Below, in pieces: positions 1 through 6,706 of a DNA stretch of 13,936 nucleotides (positions are counted from its first letter, which is position 1; each line of letters opens with the position of its first letter). The position numbers and the translations under genes were made by a program. The stretch covers positions 167,799-181,734 of the forward strand of contig MU646522.1 of the NCBI GenBank assembly GCA_026770585.1. The letters are read 5' to 3'. The notes under the pieces are model-generated. The model was not told the origin of the DNA. It searched no databases and saw only the letters and a list, made by a program, of their open reading frames with translations. The stretch comes from Baffinella frigidus. Its lineage: Eukaryota > Cryptophyceae > Cryptomonadales > Baffinellaceae.

Positions 1-149
1 TATAGTGTAGGGAATAGGGTGTAGGGTGTAGGGTGTAGGGTGTAGGGTGTAGGGCGTAGGGTGTAGGGTGTAGGGTGTATAGTGTAGGGTGTAGGGAATA
101 GGGTGTAGGGAATAGGGTGTAGGGTCGGGTTCAGGGTGTAGGGCGCAAC
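1..149. repeat. Telomere-like TGTAGGG heptamer array
   Basis: Degenerate tandem heptamers (GTGTAGG, with GGAATAG variants). They touch the last visible PDI-like exon, so they begin the next intron or the 3' flank rather than proving a chromosome end. Confidence 0.85.
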
Positions 150-227
150 CCCTTAGGCACCGGCTCTCCCCCAACCTTCCGGAAGCCTCCCTTCACGAAC
201 ACGAGCAGATCGTCATATGACCGATCC
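150..227 (-). CDS. PDI-like gene exon 6: C-terminal helix of thioredoxin domain
   Basis: Acceptor AAACAG|G completes Gly133 and is followed by [15 protein letters not shown], then [10 protein letters not shown]. The helix matches the last thioredoxin helix (compare the KDFINFI region of TMX1). Possible donor AAGGG|GTTGCG at 149-148. Without splicing, translation stops within about seven codons inside the heptamer repeat. Confidence 0.75.
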
Positions 228-3200
228 CTGTTTCCCCAAACGCAGGGTTTAGAAATTACAAGGGGGAAAATAGCACTCTCAAAAATTGATTTTTTAAAAG
301 TTGCAAAACGTGCGCGAGCGCCTTTCAAACCGATTTTTTTTTGGTTTGACCACAAACCACAAACCACAAAGCCAAAGTTTTCAGTAGCGGGGGCGGGGAA
401 ACGACCCCTGTTGGATGAACACCCGTGCCCCGTTTTCGGGCGCGGAAACGGTCAAACGGGGGAAACCAGGTTGGGGTGGCGAGGGGCGGGGAAATGACCC
501 CTGGTACGTGATCATCTGGCCCTGGGAGAACATGAGGAGCGACGGGAACTGAAACTTTCAAAGGTGGCCGGTCGCGCCCTAAGTTGTTGTTAAAAAGTTG
601 CAGACGGTGCACCTTTCAAACCAAACGCGGCTGCTAAGTGGATAGGTCTCTTCGAGTAATTCTGGGTAATTCCGCTCTGATTTCCGACTGACGGGGCGGG
701 GAAATGCCCCCGGGTAGTTTGTTTTACCCCGTTTGCGGGCGCGGAAACGGTCAAAAAGAATCGTTGGGTTTCTATTTCGGGGGCGGGGAAATGACCCCTG
801 GTACGTGATCATCTGGCCCTGGGAGGACATGCGGAGCGACGGGAACCGAAACTTCCAAAAGTGGCCGGTCGCGCCCTAAGTTGTGGTCAAAGGTTGCACA
901 AGGTGCCCCTTTCAAACCAAAAACGGGGACCAAAATCCCTTTGTAGCCCGCTGTGTGGACAAAGATCTCTCTCTCTGATTTCCGCGTGCAGGGGCGGGGA
1001 AATGACCCCTGGTAGGTGATCATCTGCCCCTTGGAGAACATGAGGAGCGACGGGAACCCCTTGATCTTGAACCGCCCTGCTCCCAGCGCGGTTGGTGACT
1101 TTAGGCGTGGTTGTGGGGATAAAGTCACCCCGGCCATCCTACACGGGACTGTATCATCATATCCCGTAAGTGGCCAGTAGGCTCATACGCCCTACCGTAG
1201 GGCCCTAGGACCAGCCTAGGACCTCAGGCCCCCAAATTTGGAGGCCTGGTCACTTAAGGGATAGGTTGCAGACTGGGTGAACCCCTTGATCTTGAAGCGC
1301 CCTGCGCTTTTGGGGTTGGGGTTCAGGGGTTTAGATTTTGGGTTTCGGGTTTTGGGTTTCGGGTTTTGGGTTTTGGGTTTTGGGTTATGGATTTTGGGGG
1401 GTTGGGTTTGGGGGTTTGGGTTTGGGGTTTTGGGCCTGCGAGGCAGCGCTCCACGGTCAGCAGTGGACAAATCTCAAAACCCCACATTCAAATAGGCTCC
1501 AGCAGCGTTCTCGTGTGGATAGTGAGAGAAAGAGATAGGTGCTTCCGCTCGAGGCCAGAAAAGGGATGAACAAAATACACCCCACACAGCGGGCTACGAA
1601 ACGGTCAGCAGTCACACGCCTCAACCCTGCACCCTGAACAGAATCCCTATCATACGGGAGAGGACCATACCCTGAGAGGTAGCGGTGTGGAGGTCCTGCA
1701 CAGACACAGTCGCACAGCCACAGTTGGGGTGCATGCATGGCGGCCGTGTTGGCATTGATAAAGGTCTCTCTTTGTTGGTATGTATGCAGGTTTTTTTTTG
1801 GGCAGTACGCAAGGTCTCTCTCTCTCTGTTGGTGTTAATAAAGGTCTATTTGTTGGTATTAATAAAAGACTTTGAGAGGTAGCGCTCCACGGTGGCGTCA
1901 ACTTTAGCGATGATCTCACACGGAAACACATTCAATTTAAATTATCTTCGTATACGTTGTATACTTGGTGATATACGAGATTATCTTCTCTCTCGTGTGA
2001 CCTCCCGGAAACACATTCAATTTAAATTACCTTTCTGCAATCTTACATGTGGATTTTGCGATACGGAAACGCTACGTCGAGGCTTAGATAGCAAGTTACA
2101 CCCCCCACCCCCCACCCTACACCCTACACTCTAACCCTACACCCTGCACCCTACACCCTACACCCTACACCCTACACCCTACACCCTACACCCTACACGC
2201 CACACAGCGGGCTACGAATGGATTTTCGGCCCATTTTGGGCCGAGTTTCCGTTACCTTATCCGTAGGAACCCCCCTATGTCCCTACGGGTTGCCTATCGT
2301 AGGGTCCTAGGTCTTATCGCTCAGGGGTTGTTCAAAATCCTTTCGACGTCCGCTGTGTGGCTTAACATGCTGTTTCATGCATTTGTTGAGAGGTTGAGTC
2401 GACATACAGGGGGGTCGTAACCTGAGAGGTAGCGTTCGACGGTCGCGTCCACTTTCGCGATGATCTCACACGAAACATCTTCTAAACCACCATTTTGCCA
2501 TCTTACGGGTGGATTTCGCGCCATGGTAACGCTATGCCGAGGCTAAGATATTATCTCAGATAAACACTTTTTAAAGTCCTTTTCCTAGAGTCAATTCACC
2601 CACAAAAATGTCAACTTAATTTTATAATGAGGAATAGTAAAGAATAAGTTGACGGTTTTGTGGGTGAATTGACTTTAGGAAAAGGACTTTAAAAAGTGTT
2701 TATCTGAGATAAGATAGCAAGTTCCATCCTCACGGGGGGATCGTAACCTGAGAGGTAGCGCTCGATGGTGGCGTCAACTTTCGCGATGATTGCCACCGGC
2801 TCGCCCGCGTCCTTGTCCTCCGCCTGTTTTAGGGAACGAGGGTCGGGTCCCGGACGTGACTGGTACAAATCTTAAAACCCCACATTTAAATAGGCTCCAG
2901 CAGCGTTCTCGTGTGGAGAGTGAGAGAAAGAGATAGGTGCTTCCGCTCGAGGCCAGAAAAGGGATGATTTTAAAACCGGGACTGTTTTAAAATTCGGGTC
3001 CTTTACAAGTCGGGCAGTGTGTAGTAATTTGCATATAGATATCCGGGGTTGGTCACGTTCCTGCGGGATATCCCGCGAGAGCAGGAACGTATCCCTTAAG
3101 TGGCCATAGGGTGAATATTCACCCTAACTCGCCCTAGGCAGGTCCTAGGGCGCTACCGTAGGGCGTAGGAGCCTACTGGCCACTTAAGGGATACCCCGCG

Positions 3201-6200
3201 AGACATCCCGCAGGGACGTGACCAAACCCGGACGTGACTGGCATGAAACACCCAGCATGTTTACTTCCTAATCTCATCGCGATCCATGATATAATTAATC
3301 TCGGGAACTGTCCTTCTAAACAATTCTTGGTACAAATCCAGATATTTGAAAGCCCTAAAAGTGAGAATATTTTAAAACACTAAAAGTTCTTGGTACAAAT
3401 CTTCGTTTAGAAGGACAATACTGAGATTAATTCTATTTGGTGCTGGGACTAAATCGTTCCCGGTGCAGTGCGCAGCGCGCTCATCCAGCGACCTGCACCA
3501 ATTGCCAGCCTGGCATTTTAAAACCGGGACTGTTGTAAAATTCGCTCGAGTGCTCGGTGCCAGCGACCTGCACCGACTGCTACAAACATAAACAACCACA
3601 TTTAAGAAATTGCCCCCCCTCCAGTCTCCAGTTGTTTATTGAAATGGTACAGCTGAGCGGGACTAAAAGAAATTATGTTCATATTCTGTTGATGCATTCC
3701 ACGCAAGAGTGTAGGGCTGACCTGGGAAAACAAGCCAGTTCACACGGAATTTGTAACAACCTTCCGAAATTTCGATTTTCCTGTGGGAAGAATGTCCACT
3801 TATGAACTCAAGAAATAGTAGAATTCTACTATTTCTCCTGTGTGTCACTCTGCCCTACACTCTTGCGTGGTTTCTTCGGGAAGTACCACGCGGGAGAATT
3901 AAATGTCATTTTACGCCCTGCGTCTTTCTATCATTTTCCTTTGAAATCGGCAGAAGTTGCCTGAAATGCCCACACATAATAAACTTTGACCCTGCCGGTA
4001 ACCGCAGGATATGCTTTCCCGTTGCCTGGACAAGACAACTACCCCTCCCCCGTAGTAACATCTGGTCGGCGAGCTTGCTCCAGGGCTCGTCCAGCCGATT
4101 GCAGTGCCCGCCATGTATCCACCCCCTTGGGAAAATCGTAGGCCCCTAGGGACGTCCTACCCTAGGGTCCTAGGGATTGAATATCCGAAGCTCCCAGACC
4201 CGAAATAAGCTGTTTCGGGTCGGGGGGGGGGGTAGGGTACCATCTGTTCAGCGAGCTTGTTCCAGGGCTCGTCCAGCCGCTTGCAATGCCCGCACCTGCA
4301 CAGCGACGAGAGAGCAATGCGTTTATTTCACGGAAGGGAGTACATGGTGGGCATGTTTGTGACGAGGCTAACAAATCATCTGCACAGCCACGAGAGAGAA
4401 ACGCGTTTACTACGGATCAATTCTAAGCTTTTTTTGCACAGGCACGAGGTAAAATATGTTGGAATATCCTATCCTGGTACATATTTTTACAGCCCCACAT
4501 GCAAATAGGCTCCTCCAACATTCTCGAGTGGTTGCCCGCACCTGCACACCATGGCGGAATCGATCAACTCCATCAAATGAAAGAGAGAGGCCTTCAGTAG
4601 TAATCACCACCAACGTTGACGTTTGTGCTGTGCTTGGCTGGTGTGTGCCCATTGAGGAACCGATCAAATTTCATCTCGAAAGATGCGATACTCTGTCCAC
4701 ATTTAAGCTATTTCAAGCCTTGGTTTTACGCCTAAAATAACGTATCCGCCTTTATCTTCAGCTTTGCTGGTGTGCCTTTGCTCGTCAGGCCGCGTGCAGT
4801 GCCCGCACCTGCACAGCCAAGAGAGAAATGATAAATAAACTCAAGTACACCCACATTACCTCATGCTCATCATGCACTCCCTGACCACACACGAATGCTA
4901 GAGGGGCCTTTTTAAAAGTGAGATGGTTTACAAGCAAGTATTTGTGTAGTAACTTTCATGTAAAATTGGTCACGGAAGTAAAAATTATACCAGGCGCCAG
5001 ATTGGAATGCCCTATCCTGGTACAAATGTTTAGAATCCTACATGTAAAAAGGATCCTCGCGCATTCTCGAGTGGGAAGGGAGGGCATGGTGGGCATGTTG
5101 GTTTCGATCGCAGAGAATTCAGGCGCATTCCGATTCAGTTCGAAGGACTTTGTGCTAAGCTGCGATAAGCTACTGGGGTTTGTTCTGGGGTGTAGCTGCG
5201 ACGAGGCTAACAAAGCACCTGCCCAGCCAAGAGAGAGAGAAGTGCGTTTATAACGGATCTTACCCAACATGGCCACCATGTTATTCCCTTTCGTGAAGGA
5301 CTTCTCCAACACCCACCCGCCCTGGAGGTGGCTTAAATAGTGCTCTGGAACCTTTCTGATCCACCTTGTCAGCCAGGCGAATTTGCCTGGCTGTTTCAAC
5401 TTAAGTCCCAATCTGGATACACAATCAACTTTTGGGATTTCAGTTCCAGAGCACAATTTGAGCCACTCCCCAGGGCTGGTGGACACCCACCCTGCACAGC
5501 CAAGGGCGGATGCCGATGAATTTATCAATTTAAAGAACTGGTGCACTGTTCCAGGGCTGGGTTGTGTGCCACGGTACAGCTATGGTGCGGGTAAGATGCG
5601 GGCGTGGGTGAGTGTGTATGTTAACAGGGTAACGGACTGAAAACCGGGTAGTTAGGCCCACGGTATTTACTCTACGGTAGGCCGTAGGGGGGTCCTATGA
5701 AACATTAGGTCCTAGGGGCCCTACGGCCTACCGTTGTCAATACCGTAGGCTTAACTACCCGGTTTTCAGGTCGTTAGCCTATGAATGTCCTCCATAAGCA
5801 TACGCTGTGCCGTGCCGTCGACGGCACGGCTTGCGTTGACGCGACTCCGTTTTCGGGTGACGGAGGGTGAGTGACTCGTTGACGCGAGGCCTGCACGCAC
5901 TGCCGCCACGGCAGGGATGCAGATCTGCAACGTTCCGCCGTAATAGATTCGGTTCAACCTGCACGTCCGTTCGAGTGGGGGAACGGGAGATCGCAGAGGC
6001 GGGCGTACCAGGGCGCGTAGAACTCCACGAACCAGTCCCCAGTGGTGGCGCCGGTGACAGACTGGGTGAGGTGCTCGAAGTTGTCGTCAGTCAGCACCTG
6101 CGCACACCAGACCCGCCGCGCGGTCAGCGGCAGTCTAGCGGAAAAAGTGGGGAGAGGCTCGTGGGCGGCATTCCCCAAATGCCCCTGCGACATTTCTCAC

Positions 6201-6329
6201 GGAACGGCTCGAGCGACGCACCTTGACCTTCGACGGCTTCTGCTCCGCCTGATTGCCATCCTCGGCAGAGGCTCCCAGCGCCGCCACGATCAACACGAAC
6301 CCAAGCACCACCTGGCGGGAACCGAGCAT
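150..6329 (-). CDS. ER thioredoxin-fold protein, PDI/TMX-like; six exons, 3' end probably outside window
   Basis: Exons 6329-6222, 6097-6009, 4295-4241, 2823-2748, 1076-1007 and 227-150 join in frame to about 159 residues. Residues 1-22 form a signal peptide ([20 protein letters not shown]). Residues 37-157 are one thioredoxin domain: VEFYAPW at 60-66, redox site CGHC at 67-70, AKVDAT at 98-103, [11 protein letters not shown] with the cis-proline at 118, and YQG at 131-133. This order matches oxidoreductases that form or rearrange disulfides in the ER. The single domain and the LSGRF...YQG spacing recall TMX1, a membrane-anchored PDI relative, but no membrane segment is visible because the gene runs off the left edge. 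If the last exon reads through instead, it stops at a TGA about seven codons on, giving a short soluble protein. Start chosen because it gives the signal peptide. Seen: motifs and junction phases. Inferred: subfamily. Confidence 0.85.
499..548 (-). pseudogene. Ghost of PDI exon 5 (3' part with donor)
   Basis: Reads [17 protein letters not shown] and keeps the GTCATT donor. It lacks the RFKIKG start, although a TTTCAG sits directly before it. Splicing here would shift the frame. Confidence 0.8.
796..847 (-). pseudogene. Ghost of PDI exon 5 (3' part with donor)
   Basis: Reads [17 protein letters not shown] with the same GTCATT donor. There is no AG at its left boundary, so it cannot be used as an exon as it stands. 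Confidence 0.8.
1007..1076 (-). CDS. PDI-like gene exon 5: cis-proline loop
   Basis: Acceptor GAGCAG|GG completes Gly110 and is followed by [16 protein letters not shown] and QMITYQ. Donor CAGGG|GTCATT, phase 2. GFP carries the cis-proline that faces the redox site. A 5'-part copy lies upstream (1278-1301) and two 3'-part copies lie downstream (796-847 and 499-548). Confidence 0.83.
1161..1262. mobile_element. Fold-back element, ATCCCTTAAGTGGCC termini
   Basis: Inverted ends 1161-1176 and 1248-1262 (ATCCC[G/T]TAAGTG). The core is rich in CCTAGG and CTACCGTAGGG. It is the same family as 3090-3193. Confidence 0.65.
1278..1301 (-). pseudogene. Ghost of PDI exon 5 (5' part with acceptor)
   Basis: GCGCAG|GG followed by RFKIKGF, then divergence. 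It lies upstream of the real exon in transcription and keeps only the acceptor side. Confidence 0.75.
1311..1436. repeat. Degenerate TTTTGGG/TTTCGGG array
   Basis: G-rich on the plus strand and therefore C-rich in the sense of the PDI-like gene. It runs directly into the exon 5 ghost acceptor at 1302. The apparent Phe/Gly/Trp reading frames here are products of the repeat. Confidence 0.85.
1436..1463 (-). pseudogene. Ghost of PDI exon 4 (short 3' part)
   Basis: Aligns to the ...VERYLSG end with internal changes. It is followed at 1468-1568 by the same 100-bp repeat that follows real exon 4 at 2866-2967, so the two were copied together. Confidence 0.6.
1468..1568. repeat. 100-bp interspersed repeat, copy 1
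   Basis: Nearly identical to 2866-2967; both contain AATAGGCTCCAGCAGCGTTC and GCTCGAGGCCAGAAAAGGGA. Weaker relatives lie at 4478-4531 and 5022-5074. Confidence 0.85.
1874..1915 (-). pseudogene. Ghost of PDI exon 4 (3' part, donor lost)
   Basis: Reads [14 protein letters not shown], then AAAG where the intact exon has G|GT. The donor is destroyed. Confidence 0.8.
2101..2199. repeat. CCCTACA heptamer array
   Basis: About a dozen tandem CCCTACA units inside PDI intron 4. The array ends exactly at the fold-back element starting at 2200. Its orientation is opposite to the array at 1-149. Confidence 0.9.
2200..2360. mobile_element. Fold-back element, CCACACAGCGGGCTACGAA termini, copy 1
   Basis: The left end CCACACAGCGGGCTACGA and the right end ...CGACGTCCGCTGTGTGG are inverted repeats. 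The internal hairpin-rich core contains CTACGGGTTGCCTA. It matches 7581-7745 along its length. No coding capacity, so MITE-like. Confidence 0.75.
2423..2464 (-). pseudogene. Ghost of PDI exon 4 (3' part, both splice dinucleotides present)
   Basis: GTGTGAG|ATC, then [14 protein letters not shown], then G|GTTACG. The phases equal those of real exon 4 (0 in, 1 out), so use in its place would keep frame and remove 11 residues. It could be a working alternative exon. Confidence 0.75.
2551..2712. mobile_element. 162-bp fold-back element (MITE) with GATA target duplication
   Basis: Arms of about 67 bp (2551-2617 and 2646-2712) begin TTATCTCAGATAAACAC and are nearly perfect inverted repeats. GATA flanks both sides (2547-2550 and 2713-2716). 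The related stretch near 2078-2098 reads GGCTTAGATAGCAAGTT with no element, giving an empty site. A single arm fragment recurs at 9751-9783. Confidence 0.88.
2748..2823 (-). CDS. PDI-like gene exon 4: AKVDAT strand of thioredoxin domain
   Basis: Acceptor AACAG|GCG; residues 85-109 include [12 protein letters not shown] and end ERYLS; donor TCAG|GTTACG, phase 1. The AKVD strand is standard for PDI domains. Three 3'-part copies lie downstream at 2423-2464, 1874-1915 and 1436-1463. Confidence 0.82.
2866..2967. repeat. 100-bp interspersed repeat, copy 2
   Basis: The copy just upstream of real PDI exon 4; see 1468-1568. Confidence 0.85.
3048..3230. mobile_element. Nested fold-back element
   Basis: Inner ends 3090-3108 and 3172-3193 match perfectly (TATCCCTTAAGTGGCCA) around a CCTAGG/CTACCGTAGGG core. 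Outer arms (GGTCACGTTCCTGCGGGAT and its complement near 3205-3226) enclose it, so one palindromic element sits within another or the arms have extended. Confidence 0.7.
3289..3435. mobile_element. Fold-back element, ATTAATCTC...GTCCTTCTAAAC arms
   Basis: Arms 3289-3321 and 3402-3435 are inverted with a few mismatches. The interior repeats TTCTTGGTACAAATC twice. No coding potential. Confidence 0.6.
3515..3540. repeat. TTTTAAAACCGGGACTGT dispersed repeat
   Basis: Repeats the sequence at 2968-2993. Nearby, CCAGCGACCTGCACC also occurs twice (3484 and 3562). Confidence 0.5.
3698..3870. mobile_element. Fold-back element with perfect central palindrome
   Basis: The ends CCACGCAAGAGTGTAGGGC (3698-3716) and its exact complement (3852-3870) bracket a perfect 26-bp palindrome at 3811-3836 (AGAAATAGTAGAA and its complement). 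Confidence 0.65.
4059..4112 (-). pseudogene. Ghost of PDI exon 3 (acceptor and first codon lost)
   Basis: Reads [17 protein letters not shown] after a disrupted CGHC start. The acceptor AG is gone and the donor G is replaced (ATG|TTACTA). Several changes are conservative (E to D) or synonymous. Confidence 0.82.
4241..4295 (-). CDS. PDI-like gene exon 3: CGHC redox active site
   Basis: Acceptor TGCAG|G completes Trp66 and is followed by [18 protein letters not shown]. Donor ATG|GTACCC, phase 0. This is the only copy in the window with an acceptor, an unbroken CGHC and a GT donor together. Several damaged copies flank it at 4059-4112, 4533-4541 and 4780-4808. Confidence 0.85.
4533..4541 (-). 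pseudogene. Ghost of PDI exon 3 (acceptor plus a few codons)
   Basis: TGTGCAG|GTGCGGGCA then unrelated sequence. It marks a duplication breakpoint a few bases inside the exon. Confidence 0.55.
4780..4808 (-). pseudogene. Ghost of PDI exon 3 (5' part with acceptor)
   Basis: CTGTGCAG|G followed by CGHCTRPDE, retaining the redox motif, then a TGA in the shifted continuation. It lies upstream of the real exon and has no donor. Confidence 0.72.
5078..5283. repeat. Inverted repeat based on CATGGTGGGCATGTTGG
   Basis: The end 5078-5104 is loosely inverted at 5262-5283. The same motif recurs at 1733, 4105, 4343, 8128 and 8198, where 8122-8148 and 8195-8220 again form an inverted pair. Confidence 0.45.
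5310..5490. mobile_element. Fold-back element, CCCTGGAGGTGGCTTAAAT...TGCTCTGGAAC arms
   Basis: The left arm (5310-5350) is inverted at 5445-5486. A small hairpin, CAGCCAGGCGAATTTGCCTGGCTG, lies between them near 5371. No coding potential. Confidence 0.65.
5626..5779. mobile_element. Fold-back element, GACTGAAAACCGGGTAG termini
   Basis: The termini 5626-5650 and 5755-5779 are inverted. The arms extend inward through TACGGTAGGCCGTAGGG and GGCCCTACGGCCTACCGT. The core resembles those at 1161 and 3090. Confidence 0.72.
5809..5830. repeat. Perfect 22-bp palindrome
   Basis: GCCGTGCCGTC and its exact complement, centred on GTCGAC. It lies in PDI intron 2, about 180 bp after exon 2. Confidence 0.8.
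6009..6097 (-). CDS. PDI-like gene exon 2: first half of thioredoxin domain
   Basis: Acceptor GCGCAG|GTG, then residues 37-65: [20 protein letters not shown], then VEFYAP. The exon ends CCCTG|GTACGC, splitting the active-site Trp codon (phase 2). The glutamate of VEF is the buried acid residue typical of PDI thioredoxin domains. Confidence 0.85.
6222..6329 (-). CDS. PDI-like gene exon 1: start codon and signal peptide
   Basis: Thirty-six codons. The hydrophobic stretch [16 protein letters not shown] is a clear ER signal peptide, followed by a charged linker ending KPSKVK. The donor AAG|GTGCGT is the best in the gene. A second GT (GTGAGA at 6200) would add seven codons, but the first makes the linker run straight into VLTDDNF. 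Confidence 0.82.
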
Positions 6330-6665
6330 GACGTGGTTCCAAAGGTAACAGAATCGAAACCCTCCGGGGCAATCCCACCCTGTTATTGGAGCCGTTACCC
6401 CGTTATTGGAGCTGTTTGTCAACTTTTGGCCGAGATGGACCCAGGCTCTCTTGAAAAACCTAAAGAAGTTGACTTTGAAAATACCCCCCTCTCGAGCCCT
6501 GCGTGGGGTCAACTTTTGGCGACGCGAAACGCGAGCGGAAGGAGACAAGGATCGAGCGGCAGCTTCTCTGTTTCCGAGCAAACGAGAGCTTGCCGAGCAG
6601 GTCTTCGAGGGCAGAAGTCGGCGGAGTAGCGAAGCGGAGGGGGTGAGAGGTGAGCGGTCGCTGGG
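6330..6665. promoter_or_regulatory. Shared divergent promoter region with repeated CCAAT-type motif
   Basis: This stretch separates the two divergent start codons. It holds two copies of GTTATTGGAGC (6382-6392 and 6402-6412), each containing CCAAT on the minus strand, 52-83 bp from the PDI-like start. It also holds two copies of GTCAACTTTTGGC (6418-6430 and 6508-6520). No TATA box stands out. Regulatory function is inferred from position and repetition only. Confidence 0.4.
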
Positions 6666-6706
6666 ATGTCGGCACTGACGCGGCTGGGCAAGAAGGCCCC
6701 TCAGGG
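6666..6706 (+). CDS. BUD31: BUD31 exon 1: start codon
   Basis: ATG followed by SALTRLGKKAPQ and two bases of a Gly codon; donor CAGGG|GTGATT. Together with exon 2 it reads APQGW, matching the APPDGW start of other BUD31 proteins. Length, phase and motif agree, and no other such sequence lies upstream of exon 2. Confidence 0.78.

Larger units (their letters stand above)
240..900. repeat. Imperfect tandem units of about 295 bp carrying exon 5 ghosts
   Basis: Related unit starts (TTGC...CCTTTCAAACC) occur near 301, 597 and 892. The first two units each hold a 3'-part copy of PDI exon 5. The third holds the intact exon. Short donor-side pieces (GGGGCGGGGAAA and GGGCGCGGAAACGGTCA) recur near 390, 440, 695 and 740. 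The whole stretch is intron 5. Confidence 0.65.
4296..5506. repeat. Intron-end repeats: at least six copies of the exon 3 acceptor region
   Basis: The plus-strand motif CTGCACAGCCAAGAGAGA (in sense ...TCTCTTGGCTGTGCAG) occurs at 4297, 4381, 4435, 4543, 4810, 5219 and 5491. Several copies continue into AAACGCGTTTA(T/C)TACGGATC. Only 4295, 4541 and 4808 are followed by exon-like GTGCGGGCA. Confidence 0.75.

Noticed and set aside
1-149. True chromosome end
   Set aside because: Similar heptamers occur throughout the introns, the array is degenerate and short, and a gene appears to continue through it.
1277-1569. Phe/Gly/Trp-rich and Pro/Lys-rich open frames
   Set aside because: Direct translations of the TTTTGGG repeat on either strand.
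4956-5546. Minus-strand open frame of 196 codons
   Set aside because: It covers fold-back arms and intron-end repeats, shows no family motif, and lies inside PDI intron 2.
6041-6629. Plus-strand open frame of 195 codons
   Set aside because: Antisense to PDI exons 1-2 and the promoter; no motif.
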